Part shown: positions 16,011-25,672 of the stretch, in pieces
How positions within the stretch are numbered: position 1 is the stretch's first letter
Layout of the letters: each line of letters opens with the position of its first letter
Source of the DNA: Actinacidiphila alni
Lineage (GTDB): Bacteria > Actinomycetota > Actinomycetes > Streptomycetales > Streptomycetaceae
NCBI RefSeq assembly: GCF_900112845.1
Contig: NZ_FONG01000002.1
Coordinates: 1 to 64,000, forward strand
DNA: 64,000 nucleotides
Direction of reading: 5' to 3'
Notes under the pieces: model-generated
What the model was told of the DNA's origin: nothing
Database searches by the model: none
Seen by the model: the letters and a program-made list of their open reading frames with translations, nothing else
Position numbers and translations under genes: made by a program

Positions 16011-18986
16011 TCAGAAGCCGGAGTTCCCCGCGCCCCGGTTGATCGTGTAGCCGCCGGGGTTGTTGAGGGCGGCCGAGGAGGTGCCGCTGACGGAGGTGTT
16101 GCTGACCGTCATGCTGCCGGTGACGTTGTTGATGTCGAAGCCGAAGGTGCCGGCGCCGCTGATGGTGTCGTGGTCGAGGGTCAGATTGCTGATCTGGTGG
16201 GCGTAGCTGAGCAGCACCGCCTGGTAGGAGCTGTCCTTGATGGTGTTGCCGGTGACATTGACCGGCTGGGTGATGTCGCCCTTGGCGTCGGCGAAGATCC
16301 ACAGGGCGCCGATGTCGGAGTTCCAGTTCCAGTTGTGCGACCCGGCGCGGGTCAGCAGATTGTCGCGGATCGTGGTCGGGCCGGTGAAGTTGGAGCCGAA
16401 GGCGGTGCTGACGTTGATGCCGGAGCCGAAGGCGACGGTGTCGCTGACCGCGTTGTTCTCCACGACGTTGTCACCGCCGCCGTAGACGCCGATGCCGCCC
16501 GCCTGGATCGGGGACTGCGCGGTGTTGTGCGAGACGGTGCAGTGCGTGACGTTGCCGTCCTCGGTGTCCAGGGCGATGTTGTCGTCGCCGGTGTTGCGGA
16601 CGTTGGACTGCTCGACGCGGCTGCCGGAGGAGTTGCCGTGCAGGTGGATGCCGTCGGCGTAGATGTCGCGGGCGCGTACCCCGGCGACGTCGAGGCCGAC
16701 GCCGGGCACCGCCCACAGGCCGACCTTGGCGTGCTCCATCCACACGTTGAGGACGAGCGAGCCGGAGGTGAAGGCGCCTTCGATGGCGGGCGCGCCCTGG
16801 TCGTTGTTGCGGAAGGTGTGGTCGCCGAAGACCGACAGGTCGGCGATCTGGTTGCGGCCGCCCGTGGTGTAGAGGCCGCCGGCGCCGTTCTCGGCGGTGG
16901 ACTGGATCGTGGTGTACCAGGGCCCGGCGCCGCGCAGCGACACATTGGCGAGGCTGACGCGGCCGGAGATGCTGTACGTGCCGGCCGGCAGCCACAGGCC
17001 CTGGCCGGTGCCGGACAGCTGGCTGAGCGCGCTGTTCAGGGCCGATGTGACGTCGCCGCCACCGGGGTTGACGCCGTACGTGGCCGCCGAGACGTAACCG
17101 GCGGGCATCGCGTAGGCCGCGTCGACGAGTTCGGTGTCGACGGTGTCGATCGTGAAGGTGCCGCCCGCGGTGCTGTCCTTCTGGAACTTCAGGACCGTGC
17201 CGGCCTGCCAGGTGGTCGGACTCTTGTAGCGGACGTCGTCGTAGAAGTGGTGGCCGGTGCCGTCACCGGGGTTGTTGGTGTCGTAGTAGCCGGCGCCGTA
17301 CAGCCACGCGTACTTGTTGGTGAGGGTGAGGTCGGTGACCTTGCTGCCGCCGGCGTACAGCGCGAGCGGGGCGGTGGTCGGCGAGCCGTCGCCGGTGTCG
17401 GGGATGGAGTAGCGCACGACCACCGAATTGGCCGGCTTGGTGAGGGTGATCTGCACGTACTTGCCGGTGCCGGTGAGCTGGACGGCGCTGCGCCCGGTGG
17501 CCTCGGCGCTCAGCGACGGGTAGGCGCGGCTGACCGGCAGCACACTGCCGTTGGTGGACGCGTCGGCGGCGCGGTATTCGGTGTACGGCAGGGTCGCGCC
17601 CTGGGTGGCGAGCGCGGTGCCGCCGTCGACGGTGACGCCGTCGATCGCGACATTGCCGGTGTCGCCGGAGTCGTGCTGGAGGCCGATCAGATTGAGGCCG
17701 GAGCGCAGCGCGACGGTCTTGGACACCGTCAGCCAGCCGTTGCCCGCGGGCAGGCTCAGCTGCGAGTTCTTGATGCCGTTGAGGTAGAGCGAGAGGGTCT
17801 GCGCGGAGCCGGAGGAGTTGGCGTACGCGACGGAGACGGCGTGGCTGCCGGCCGACGGCAGGAAGGTGTCGATCTGCGTCTGGGCGCCCTGCGCGGTGAA
17901 GCCGGTGAGGTAACCGGCGCCCGCGTAGCCGGAGAGGGAGGTGGCGACGGTGGGGCCGCCGGTCGCGAAGGCGGTCGCCGCGTCGTACGTCTGGCCGTCG
18001 CCGTTGTCCGGCGGGGTGGTGGGCGGCGTGGTCGGCGGGGTCGTCGGCGGGGTCGTGGTGACGCTGCCGACGGTGATGCTGTCGAGGTTGGCGTTGCCGT
18101 TGTCGGTGCTGTCGAAGCGGTACGCGATGGTGTTGGCGCCGGACTTCAGGGTGAGGTTCTCGGTGGCGGTGCCCCAGGTGTCCCACGTGGCGGTCGCGGG
18201 CAGCGAGGTCTGGACGGCCTTGGCGCCGTTGACGTAGACGGACAGGGTGCGGGCCGTGCCGGTGCCGTTGGCGTAGCGCAGGGCGACGGGCGCGCTGCCG
18301 GCGCTCGCGGCGGACACGGTGAAGGTGGTGGCGGCGCTGCCCTTGTTGCCGTCGGTGTAGCCGCCGACGAAACCGCCGCCGGTGTACCCGGTGTGGTCGG
18401 TGGCGACGACGGCGCCGCCGGACAGGGCCGCGGACTCCGCCTCGTACTGGCCGTCGGCCGGGGCCGGGGCGCCGGCCAGGGTGATGTTGTCGAGGTTGAC
18501 GTTGCCGCTGTCGGAGCTGTCGAAGCGGTACGCGACGGTGTCGTGGCCCGACGCCAGGGTCAGGGAGGTGGCGACGGTGCCCCAGGTGTTCCAGTCGGCG
18601 GTCGCGGGCAGTGAGAGCTGCCCGACCTTGCCGCCGTTGACGTAGACCGACAGGGTCTGCGGGGCGGTGGTGCCGTTGGCGTAGCGCAGGGTGGAGACAT
18701 AGCCGCCGGCGTTGGCGGCGGTCACCGAGAAGGTGGTGGCGGCGCCGCCTTTGTTGCCGTCGGTGTAGCCGCCGACGAAACCGCCGCCGCTGTAGCCGGT
18801 GTGGTCGGTGGCGGTCGCCGCGCCGCCGGACAGGGCGGCGGACTCGGCTTCGTAGACGGTGCCGGCGCCGGCCGCGGAGGCGCGCAGCGCGGTCCAGCTG
18901 ACGAGGGCGGCCAGCAGGGCGAGCAGCGCGACCAGCGCGGCGGGCGCCGATCTGGGCAGACGTGTGCCCCGGGAGGTTTCGGGCAT
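16011..18986 (-). CDS. Secreted GH87-like alpha-1,3-glucanase/mycodextranase with three CBM35 modules
   Basis: The 991-residue protein starts at an ATG after GGAG and has a signal peptide (ALVALLALLAALVSW core). Two near-identical CBM35 modules (residues ~43-172 and ~177-304; YEAESAALSGGA, NLDNITLAG/NLDSITVG) precede a TTPPTTPPTTPP linker and a third, diverged module (~327-447). The last 540 residues start with a beta-sandwich (TEYRAADASTNGSVLPVSR, DTGDGSPTTAPLALYAGG), then a parallel beta-helix with ADGIHLHGNSSGS and NTGDDNIAL, whose paired Asp near residue 800 fits the GH87 active site. It should depolymerise alpha-1,3-glucan or nigeran outside the cell. Other beta-helix glycanases remain possible. 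The adjacent LacI/ABC/GH13 genes support an alpha-glucan role. Confidence 0.72.
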   Translation of the reverse strand: MPETSRGTRLPRSAPAALVALLALLAALVSWTALRASAAGAGTVYEAESAALSGGAATATDHTGYSGGGFVGGYTDGNKGGAATTFSVTAANAGGYVSTLRYANGTTAPQTLSVYVNGGKVGQLSLPATADWNTWGTVATSLTLASGHDTVAYRFDSSDSGNVNLDNITLAGAPAPADGQYEAESAALSGGAVVATDHTGYTGGGFVGGYTDGNKGSAATTFTVSAASAGSAPVALRYANGTGTARTLSVYVNGAKAVQTSLPATATWDTWGTATENLTLKSGANTIAYRFDSTDNGNANLDSITVGSVTTTPPTTPPTTPPTTPPDNGDGQTYDAATAFATGGPTVATSLSGYAGAGYLTGFTAQGAQTQIDTFLPSAGSHAVSVAYANSSGSAQTLSLYLNGIKNSQLSLPAGNGWLTVSKTVALRSGLNLIGLQHDSGDTGNVAIDGVTVDGGTALATQGATLPYTEYRAADASTNGSVLPVSRAYPSLSAEATGRSAVQLTGTGKYVQITLTKPANSVVVRYSIPDTGDGSPTTAPLALYAGGSKVTDLTLTNKYAWLYGAGYYDTNNPGDGTGHHFYDDVRYKSPTTWQAGTVLKFQKDSTAGGTFTIDTVDTELVDAAYAMPAGYVSAATYGVNPGGGDVTSALNSALSQLSGTGQGLWLPAGTYSISGRVSLANVSLRGAGPWYTTIQSTAENGAGGLYTTGGRNQIADLSVFGDHTFRNNDQGAPAIEGAFTSGSLVLNVWMEHAKVGLWAVPGVGLDVAGVRARDIYADGIHLHGNSSGSRVEQSNVRNTGDDNIALDTEDGNVTHCTVSHNTAQSPIQAGGIGVYGGGDNVVENNAVSDTVAFGSGINVSTAFGSNFTGPTTIRDNLLTRAGSHNWNWNSDIGALWIFADAKGDITQPVNVTGNTIKDSSYQAVLLSYAHQISNLTLDHDTISGAGTFGFDINNVTGSMTVSNTSVSGTSSAALNNPGGYTINRGAGNSGF

Positions 18987-19029
18987 GGGTGGGCTCCGCA
19001 GCAGAAGTGGGGGTGCTTGAGTGAGCGGC

Positions 19030-19058
19030 ACCGTAGCCCCGGGTTAACCCCTGTGCAA
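19030..19058 (-). promoter_or_regulatory. Promoter of the GH87 gene with embedded palindrome
   Basis: On the minus strand a TTGCAC -35 box (19053-19058) and a TACGGT -10 box (19030-19035) are exactly 17 bases apart. The spacer holds the perfect palindrome GGGTTAACCC (19041-19050), a candidate operator. The transcript would begin about 35 bases before the start codon. Confidence 0.6.
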
Positions 19059-19246
19059 TGGATCGGGGCGATTCCGCGAAAGGGCGGCGGCCGGGCGCGG
19101 AATCGCGCCGCTGTCCCCGACAAGTGCGGTGACCTGCGCCGATGGTGTCCCGGGCGGGAATACGCGGCGGCGGCCGGTGAATGCGGTGAAGCTTTTCCGT
19201 CGGTTTCTTGCTCGGAATTCCGCGGGCGGGACGGGCGGCCGCCCGG

Positions 19247-20242
19247 CTACTTTCCGGCGGGTGCGGGCGCCGTGGACAGCCGCACCACCAATTCCGGCTC
19301 GTGCAGCAGCTCCTTGGGCGTGGGATTGGTGCCGCTGATCTGGTTGGCGAGCAGGGTGACCGCGGCCCGCGACATCGACTCGATGGGCTGGCGGAGCGTG
19401 GTGAGCGGCGGGTCGGTGTAGTTCATGAAGGCGGAGTCGTCGTAGCCGACGACGGAGAAGTCCTCCGGGACGGACAGCCCTTGCCTGCGGGCGGCGCGGA
19501 CGGCGCCGAGGGCGAGGATGTCGCTGCCGCAGATCAGGGCGGTGATGCCGGTCTCCAGGAGTTCGCCGGCCACCGCCTGGCCGCCCTCGAAGGAGAACAG
19601 GGCGTGCCCGACCGGATGGCCGCCCTTCCCCGCGCTGCCGCGTTCGGCGAGCTTGGCGAAGGCGGCGGCCTTGCGCCGGGAGGGGGTGTGGTCGGCGGGG
19701 CCGACCATCAGGCCGATCCGGGTGTGCCCGAGCGAGGACAGGTGCGCGTACGCCTGCTGCACCGCCGCCGCGTCGTCCGTGGACACCTGCGGGAAGCCGG
19801 TGTGGTCGATGGCCGCGTTGAGCAGCACCACGGGCATCCCGCGCTCCTTGAGGGACGCGCTCTCCTCCGCGCTGAGGCCGCCGCAGAAGATGACGCCGGA
19901 CACCTGCTGGTCCAGCAGCATCGTCACGTACTCCGCCTCGGTGAGGCCGCCCGCCGACCGGGTGCACAGCACGGGGGTGAAGCCGAGCTGGACCAGCGCG
20001 CCGCCCGCGACCTCGGCGAGCGCCGGGAAGATCGGGTTCTGGAGTTCGGGCAGGACGACGCCGACGAGCCGGGCCCGGACGCCCTTGAGGTGGGTGGGGC
20101 GTTCGTAGCCGAGGACGTCGAGGGCGGTGAGCACCGCCTGGCGGGTGCTGTCGGAGACACCGGGCTTGCCGTTGAGCACCCGGCTCACCGTCGCCTCGCT
20201 GACCCCGACTTTCTGGGCCACCTGTACGAGTTTGCGTACCAT
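19247..20242 (-). CDS. LacI-family repressor, MalR-like (copy 1)
   Basis: The 331-residue regulator has the LacI helix-turn-helix at its start (KLVQVAQKVGVSEATVSRVLNGKPGVSD) and hinge-helix region (LTALDVLGYERPTHL), followed by a periplasmic-binding-like effector domain. It strongly resembles streptomycete MalR repressors, which release maltose operons on inducer binding. A TATAGT -10 box ends six bases before the ATG, indicating a leaderless mRNA. It is divergent from the ABC importer operon and nearly identical to the second LacI protein at 25673-26881, from which it lacks a 60-residue insert. It probably represses the ABC/GH13 operon and perhaps the GH87 gene. Confidence 0.92.
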   Translation of the reverse strand: MVRKLVQVAQKVGVSEATVSRVLNGKPGVSDSTRQAVLTALDVLGYERPTHLKGVRARLVGVVLPELQNPIFPALAEVAGGALVQLGFTPVLCTRSAGGLTEAEYVTMLLDQQVSGVIFCGGLSAEESASLKERGMPVVLLNAAIDHTGFPQVSTDDAAAVQQAYAHLSSLGHTRIGLMVGPADHTPSRRKAAAFAKLAERGSAGKGGHPVGHALFSFEGGQAVAGELLETGITALICGSDILALGAVRAARRQGLSVPEDFSVVGYDDSAFMNYTDPPLTTLRQPIESMSRAAVTLLANQISGTNPTPKELLHEPELVVRLSTAPAPAGK

Positions 20243-20436
20243 GAGCGCACTATATCCGCGGTCGGCTGTTGATTTTATGCGCCGGTCTTGCGTCTCTTGC
20301 GCTACCCCGCAGCACAGCGGTGAGCTTTTTGCGTAAGCGTGCTTTCGTATTGCGTGCCTGATGCGGTGGACGTAACTTGTGCGTCACCTCGGGGGACGGC
20401 CGCCCCCTCCCACACCCTCATGACCAGGGACGACTC
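20243..20436. promoter_or_regulatory. Divergent control region with repeated TTGCGT motifs
   Basis: This 194-base region separates the first lacI-like gene from the importer operon. The minus-strand TATAGT box lies at 20249-20254. TTGCGT or TTGCGC recurs at 20288, 20297, 20329 and 20350; the last two are 21 bases (two helical turns) apart. MalR-type repressors of Streptomyces bind repeated CTTGCAG-like elements, so these are candidate operators. The binding assignment is inference. Confidence 0.5.
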
Positions 20437-21807
20437 ATGACCGGTTTCCCGGCGGGCAGCAGAGCCCGCATCGCCCTCGCCGTCACCGCGGCGGCGGGGC
20501 TGACCCTCGTAGTGAGCGGCTGCGGCGGCTCCTCCGGCTCGTCGAAATCCGCCGACGGCACCGTCACCATCACGGTGAACGACATGCCCGCCAAGACCGA
20601 CCCGGTCAACCGGAAGATCTTCCTGGACGACGTGGCGGCCTTCGAGAAGCTCAACCCGAAGATCAAGGTCACGCCGCACGAGGGCCAGATGGACCCGCAG
20701 ACCTTCTCCACCAAGCTGGCCGGCGGCCAGCTGGAGAACGCCTTCTACGTCTACTACACCGACCCGGCCGGCCTGATCGCCAAGCACCAGGCCGCCGACA
20801 TCACCCCGTACCTGTCGAAGTTCCCGGCCGTGAACCAGGTCAAGCCGGAGCTGCGCAAGGTCTTCCAGGACGACAAGGGCCACACCTACGGGCTGCCCGA
20901 GGGCAACTACTCGATGGGCCTGGTCTACAACCGCGCCCTGTTCAAGCAGGCCGGGCTCGACCCGGACCGGCCGCCGACGACCTGGGACGAGGTCCGCGCC
21001 GACGCCAAGAAGATCGCCGCGCTCGGCAAGGGCTACGTCGGCTACGGCGACTACAGCAAGTCCAACACCGGCGGCTGGCACTTCACCGCCGAGATGTACT
21101 CGCGCGGCGGCGACGTCGCCAAGCAGCAGTCGGACGGCACCTGGAAGGCCGACTTCGACAACGCCACGGGCCGCGCCGTCCTCCAGCAGCTGCACGACAT
21201 GCGGTGGACCGACGGCTCCATGGGCCAGCGCCAGCTGCTGGAGTGGGCCGACCTCCTCCAGATGATGGGCGCCGGCAAGCTCGGCATGTACCTCGCCACC
21301 TCCGACAACATCCCGACCATCGCCGCCCAGTACAAGGGCGACCCCAAGGACTACGGGCTCGGCCCGATCCCCGGCGGCAAGGGCACGCTGGCCGGCGGCG
21401 GCGGCTTCATGTTCAACCCGAAGGACACCCCGGAGCAGATCAAGGCCGCGATGGCCTGGATCACCTTCAAGTACGAGAACCCGGACCGGATCGAGCTGGG
21501 CGCGCAGCGCGCCGCCCAGGCCAAGCAGCCGGTCGGCCTGCCGGAGCCGAACATCTGGACCGGCGCCGCCGCGCAGGCCAAGACCGCCGCCGACACCAAG
21601 TACGCCAATGTGCCGGTCGCCAACTACGCGCCGTTCCAGAAGACCATCGCCGGTATCCCGCTGGTGCTGGAGCCGCCGAAGGCCCAGCAGATCTACGCGG
21701 TGCTCGACACCGTGATGGCCAAGGTGCTCACCGACAAGAACGCCGACGCCGGCTCCCTGCTGTCGAACGCCTCCAAGCAGGTCGACTCCCTGCTCGCGGC
21801 CCAGTAA
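20437..21807 (+). CDS. Oligosaccharide ABC transporter, substrate-binding lipoprotein
   Basis: The 456-residue protein has a basic n-region, a hydrophobic core and the lipobox LVVSGC around residue 29, so it is anchored outside the membrane by a lipidated Cys. The mature part has the family-1 sugar-binder pattern: VTITVNDMPAKTDPVNRKIF, then GLPEGNYSMGLVYNRALFKQAGL, then GGGGFMFNPKDTPEQIKAAMAWITF. The ATG follows AGGGA by seven bases. It is the first gene of an operon with two permeases and a GH13 enzyme. The ligand is not readable from sequence; context suggests alpha-glucan oligosaccharides. Confidence 0.92.
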   Translation: MTGFPAGSRARIALAVTAAAGLTLVVSGCGGSSGSSKSADGTVTITVNDMPAKTDPVNRKIFLDDVAAFEKLNPKIKVTPHEGQMDPQTFSTKLAGGQLENAFYVYYTDPAGLIAKHQAADITPYLSKFPAVNQVKPELRKVFQDDKGHTYGLPEGNYSMGLVYNRALFKQAGLDPDRPPTTWDEVRADAKKIAALGKGYVGYGDYSKSNTGGWHFTAEMYSRGGDVAKQQSDGTWKADFDNATGRAVLQQLHDMRWTDGSMGQRQLLEWADLLQMMGAGKLGMYLATSDNIPTIAAQYKGDPKDYGLGPIPGGKGTLAGGGGFMFNPKDTPEQIKAAMAWITFKYENPDRIELGAQRAAQAKQPVGLPEPNIWTGAAAQAKTAADTKYANVPVANYAPFQKTIAGIPLVLEPPKAQQIYAVLDTVMAKVLTDKNADAGSLLSNASKQVDSLLAAQ

Positions 21808-21909
21808 GCCCGAAGGCCGCGAGACCGGAACCCGACCCCTGGATGCCCGCGGGCCCGCCGAGCCCTGACGACCGGCGCGGCCCGCGGGCGCCGACGAAGG
21901 AGAACCCCC

Positions 21910-22869
21910 ATGGCCACCTCCCTGGCCCCCCACCGCCCCGGCTCCCCGGCCGCCCCGCCCCGCGGCGGCCGTACCGGGACCGCTGACGCGCGGCGGGCCC
22001 GGCTGCGCCGGCGGATCGCCGACAACGCCCTGGCGTACGCCTTCATGGCGGCCGGCATCCTCTGCTTCGCGGTGTTCTCGTGGTACCCGCTGGTGCGGGG
22101 CGTGATCCTGAGCTTCCAGCAGGACAACCTCATCAACGATCCGCAGTGGGTCGGACTGACCAACTACCGCCATCTGTTCGCCGATCCGCTGTTCTGGACG
22201 GCCTGGAAGAACACCGCCGAATTCACCGGCCTCGCGCTCGTCCTCGGCTACGCGGTGCCGTTCGTGATCGCGGTGCTGCTCAACGAACTGCGGCACTTCA
22301 AGGGCTTCTTCCGGATCGCGGTCTACCTGCCGGTGATGCTGCCGCCGATCGTCAGCGTGATGCTCTGGCAGTTCTTCTACGACCCGGGCGACGGCCTGTT
22401 CAACACCGCGCTGCGCGGCGCGCACCTGCCCACCTCGCAGTGGATCCAGTCGCCGCACACCGCGATGATCTCGCTGGTGCTGGTCTCCACCTGGGCCAAC
22501 ATGGGCGGCGCGACCCTGATGTACCTGGCCGCGCTCCAGTCCATCCCCGGCGAGCTGTTCGAGGCCGCCGAGCTGGACGGCGCCGGGATCTGGGCGCGGC
22601 TGCGGTATGTGACGCTGCCTCAGATGCGGTTCATCATGCTCGTCCTGCTGCTGCTCCAGATCATCGCCACGATGCAGGTCTTCATCGAGCCCTTCCAGCT
22701 CACCGGCTTCACCGATCCGTCGACCATCACCGTGATGACGCTGATCTACCGCTACGCCTTCGCCGTCAACAACGACTTCGGGCTCGCCGCGTCGATGAGC
22801 GTGCTGCTCTTCGTCGTGCTCGGCGTCTTCGCCGCGCTGTACCTGCGGCTGACACGGGAACAGGACTGA
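21910..22869 (+). CDS. Sugar ABC transporter permease, MalF-type
   Basis: The 319-residue inner-membrane permease has six hydrophobic helices. The cytosolic EAA loop (IPGELFEAAELDGAGIWARLRYVTLPQM) docks the ATPase. The ATG follows AGGAGAACCCCC. A 35-residue Pro/Arg-rich N-terminal tail precedes the first helix. It forms a heterodimer with the next gene product, three bases downstream. No ATPase gene is in the operon; in Streptomyces such importers share the MsiK ATPase, encoded elsewhere. Confidence 0.93.
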   Translation: MATSLAPHRPGSPAAPPRGGRTGTADARRARLRRRIADNALAYAFMAAGILCFAVFSWYPLVRGVILSFQQDNLINDPQWVGLTNYRHLFADPLFWTAWKNTAEFTGLALVLGYAVPFVIAVLLNELRHFKGFFRIAVYLPVMLPPIVSVMLWQFFYDPGDGLFNTALRGAHLPTSQWIQSPHTAMISLVLVSTWANMGGATLMYLAALQSIPGELFEAAELDGAGIWARLRYVTLPQMRFIMLVLLLLQIIATMQVFIEPFQLTGFTDPSTITVMTLIYRYAFAVNNDFGLAASMSVLLFVVLGVFAALYLRLTREQD

Positions 22870-22872
22870 GCC

Positions 22873-23799
22873 ATGACCGCACCTTCCTCCGCGTCCGCCC
22901 CGGCCGCGACCTCCACCGCGACCCGCAGCCTGATCTCCGACCAGGAGCTGGCCAGGCCGCGCTACCGCGCCGTCTACTTCACGGTGCTGACCGTCACCGT
23001 CGTGCTGTTCACCGCCGCCTTCCTCTTCCCCCTGTACTGGATGGCGAGTTCGGCCCTGGAGACGCCGCGCGAATTCGCCGCCCAGACCCCGACGCTGCTG
23101 CCGAAGTCCGTCCACCTGACCGCGTACAAGGACGCGTGGAGCCAGATGGACATCGCGCACTTCTTCCTCAACACCGTCTGGTACGCGGCCGGCGGCTGGC
23201 TGATCCAGATCTCGGTGGACGTGTGCGCGGCCTACGCGCTGTCCAAGCTGCGGCCCGCCTTCGGCAAGGCGATCTTCGCCGGGATGCTCGCCAGCCTGAT
23301 GCTGCCGGCCGCCGCGCTGCTGGTGCCCGCCTATCTGACCGTCTCCGACCTGCCGCTGGTCCACCTCAATCTGCTCAACACGCCCTGGGCGCTGTGGCTG
23401 CCGGGCGCCGCCAACGCCTTCAACATCTATGTGCTGCGCCGCTTCTTCGACCAGATCCCCGGTGAACTCCTCGACGCCGCCGCGATCGACGGGGCCTCCC
23501 GGCTCCAGACGCTGCTGCGGGTGGTGCTGCCGCTGTCGCGGCCGGTGCTCGCGGTGATCTCGATCTTCGCGGTGGTCGGGATGTGGAAGGACTTCCTCTG
23601 GCCGCTGCTGGTGCTCCAGGACCCGGACAAGCAGACGCTGTCGGTCGCGCTGCACCGGCTGTCGACGTCCACCACCCAGGTGCCGCCGACCGAGATGATC
23701 GCCGGTCTGTCGATCGCGGCGGTGCCGATGATCGTGCTCTTCCTCTTCTTCCAACGGCACATCCTCGGCGGTCTGTCGGCGGGAGCACTCAAGGGGTGA
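22873..23799 (+). CDS. Sugar ABC transporter permease, MalG-type
   Basis: The 308-residue partner permease has six hydrophobic helices and the EAA-loop IPGELLDAAAIDGASRLQTLLRVVLPLSRPV. The start is three bases after the upstream stop, so translation is coupled. It forms the import channel with the MalF-type subunit for sugars handed over by the lipoprotein. The C-terminal motif FLFFQRHILGGLSAGALKG is typical of MalG proteins. The GH13 gene follows after 132 bases. Confidence 0.93.
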   Translation: MTAPSSASAPAATSTATRSLISDQELARPRYRAVYFTVLTVTVVLFTAAFLFPLYWMASSALETPREFAAQTPTLLPKSVHLTAYKDAWSQMDIAHFFLNTVWYAAGGWLIQISVDVCAAYALSKLRPAFGKAIFAGMLASLMLPAAALLVPAYLTVSDLPLVHLNLLNTPWALWLPGAANAFNIYVLRRFFDQIPGELLDAAAIDGASRLQTLLRVVLPLSRPVLAVISIFAVVGMWKDFLWPLLVLQDPDKQTLSVALHRLSTSTTQVPPTEMIAGLSIAAVPMIVLFLFFQRHILGGLSAGALKG

Positions 23800-23931
23800 G
23801 ACCGGTGCGGTGAGCCGCGGCCCGCTCTCCCCGGTGCGCCGCGGTCACGGCACCCCCTGCCCTACTCCCGCCCGCTTCATCCGCTTCATCCGGATATTCC
23901 CGCACCCCCTCGCTCAAAGGAGCCCGCCCCC

Positions 23932-25623
23932 GTGGCCGTTCAGCCGTCCGCCGAGACCGCCGAGACCTACCGGACCGAAGCCGTCCCGTCCGCCGACCGG
24001 TGGTGGCGCGACGCCGTCATCTACCAGGTCTACCCGCGTTCCTTCGCCGACGGCGACGGCGACGGCATCGGCGACCTGACCGGTGTCCGCGACCGTCTGC
24101 CGTATCTGGCCGAACTCGGCGTGGACGCGCTGTGGTTCAGCCCCTGGTACGCCTCGCCGCAGGCCGACGCGGGCTACGACGTCGCCGACTACCGGCGGAT
24201 CGACCCCGCCTTCGGCACCCTGGAGCAGGCCGAGGCGCTGATCGCCGAGGCGCACGCGCTCGGCCTGAAGATCATCGTGGACGTGGTGCCCAACCACGTC
24301 TCGGACCGGCACGCCTGGTTCCAGGAGGCCGTCGCGGCCGGTCCCGGCGCCGAGGCCCGCGGCCTGTTCTGGTTCCGGCCCGGCCGCGGCGAGGACGGCG
24401 AACTGCCGCCCAACGACTGGCAGTCGGTCTTCGGCGGCCCCGCCTGGACCAGGACCGCCAACCCCGACGGCACCCCCGGCGAGTGGTACCTGCACCTGTT
24501 CGCACCCGAGCAGCCCGACCTCAACTGGAACAACAGCAAGGTCCGCGAGGAGCACGAGAGCGTGCTGCGCTTCTGGTTCGACCGCGGCGCCGACGGGGTG
24601 CGGATCGACTCCGCGACGATGCCCGCCAAGGACCCGGAGCTGCCCGACTTCGACCCGGCCGCGCCGCCGGTGCCGCACCCGTACATCGACCGTGACGACG
24701 TGCACGGCATCTACCGCGCCTGGCGGGCGCTGGCCGAGGGCTACGAGCGGCCGCGCGCGCTGATCGGCGAGGTGTGGCTGGCCGACCCGGTGCGCTTCGC
24801 GCACTATCTGCGGCCCGACGAGATGCACAGCGCCTTCAACTTCGACTACCTCAACTGCCCCTGGGACGCGGCCGATCTGCGCCGCGTCATCGACGCGACG
24901 CTCGCCGCGCACGCCTCGGTCGGCGCGCCCGCCAGCTGGGTGCTGTCCAACCACGACGTGACCCGGCACGTCACCCGCTACGGCCGCGCCGACACCTCCT
25001 TCGGGCTCGCGCTGCGCCAGCACCAGGTGCCCACCGACCTGGCGCTCGGCACCCGCAGGGCGCGCGCCGCGCTGCTGCTCGACCTCGCGCTGCCCGGCGG
25101 CTGCTACCTCTACCAGGGCGAGGAGCTGGGCCTGTGGGAGGTCGAGGACATCCCGGACGCGCTGCGCCAGGACCCGATATTCCACCGCACCGGCGGCCTG
25201 GACATCGGCCGCGACGGCTGCCGCGTCCCGCTGCCCTGGTCGGGCTCGCGCCCGCCGTTCGGCTTCAGCCCCGAGGGCGCCGCGGCCGAGCCGTGGCTGC
25301 CGCAGCCTGCCGCCTGGGCCGCGTACACCGCGCAGGCGCAGGACGGGGTGCCCGGCTCGATGCTCACCTTCTACCGCACCGCGCTCGGGCTGCGCCGCGC
25401 AGAACCGGGCCTGCGCGGCGACGCGTTCGGCTGGCTGGACGGCCACCCGGCCGGTGTCCTGGCCTTCGCGCGCGGCGACGGCTTCGCGTGCCTGGCGAAC
25501 CTCTCCGGTACGGCGGTGCCGCTGCCGGCCGGCGCGGAGGTCGTGCTCGCCAGCGACCCCGGCTTCGACCCGGCGGCGGGCCGGGTGCCCGACGACACGA
25601 CCGTATGGCTGCGCACGCGCTGA
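23932..25623 (+). CDS. GH13 alpha-glucosidase, cytosolic (AglA-like)
   Basis: The 563-residue enzyme has no signal peptide and should hydrolyse imported alpha-linked oligosaccharides inside the cell. GH13 conserved regions are in order: DVVPNHVS; GVRIDSATM with nucleophile Asp226; IGEVWL with acid/base Glu280; and VLSNHDVTRH with Asp342. The N-terminal WWRDAVIYQVYPRSFADGDGDGIGDL is the classic oligo-glucosidase opening. The GTG start follows AAAGGAG. The order importer-permeases-GH13 parallels malEFG-aglA of streptomycetes. Linkage specificity (alpha-1,3, 1,4 or 1,6) cannot be told from sequence alone. Confidence 0.92.
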   Translation: MAVQPSAETAETYRTEAVPSADRWWRDAVIYQVYPRSFADGDGDGIGDLTGVRDRLPYLAELGVDALWFSPWYASPQADAGYDVADYRRIDPAFGTLEQAEALIAEAHALGLKIIVDVVPNHVSDRHAWFQEAVAAGPGAEARGLFWFRPGRGEDGELPPNDWQSVFGGPAWTRTANPDGTPGEWYLHLFAPEQPDLNWNNSKVREEHESVLRFWFDRGADGVRIDSATMPAKDPELPDFDPAAPPVPHPYIDRDDVHGIYRAWRALAEGYERPRALIGEVWLADPVRFAHYLRPDEMHSAFNFDYLNCPWDAADLRRVIDATLAAHASVGAPASWVLSNHDVTRHVTRYGRADTSFGLALRQHQVPTDLALGTRRARAALLLDLALPGGCYLYQGEELGLWEVEDIPDALRQDPIFHRTGGLDIGRDGCRVPLPWSGSRPPFGFSPEGAAAEPWLPQPAAWAAYTAQAQDGVPGSMLTFYRTALGLRRAEPGLRGDAFGWLDGHPAGVLAFARGDGFACLANLSGTAVPLPAGAEVVLASDPGFDPAAGRVPDDTTVWLRTR

Positions 25624-25672
25624 GTCGCGGGCACCGTACATCCCTCACGGCTATGGAAGAGAAGGCAGCGTC

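Noticed and set aside
15699..18614. 971-codon plus-strand open frame opposite the GH87 gene
   Set aside because: It is an antisense shadow created by high GC; the protein is Gly/Ala/Val/Arg-rich with no family motif, while the minus strand encodes recognisable CBM35 and beta-helix domains.
20302..23760. 1152-codon minus-strand frame across the importer genes
   Set aside because: It spans three clear ABC transporter genes in the opposite direction and has no motif.
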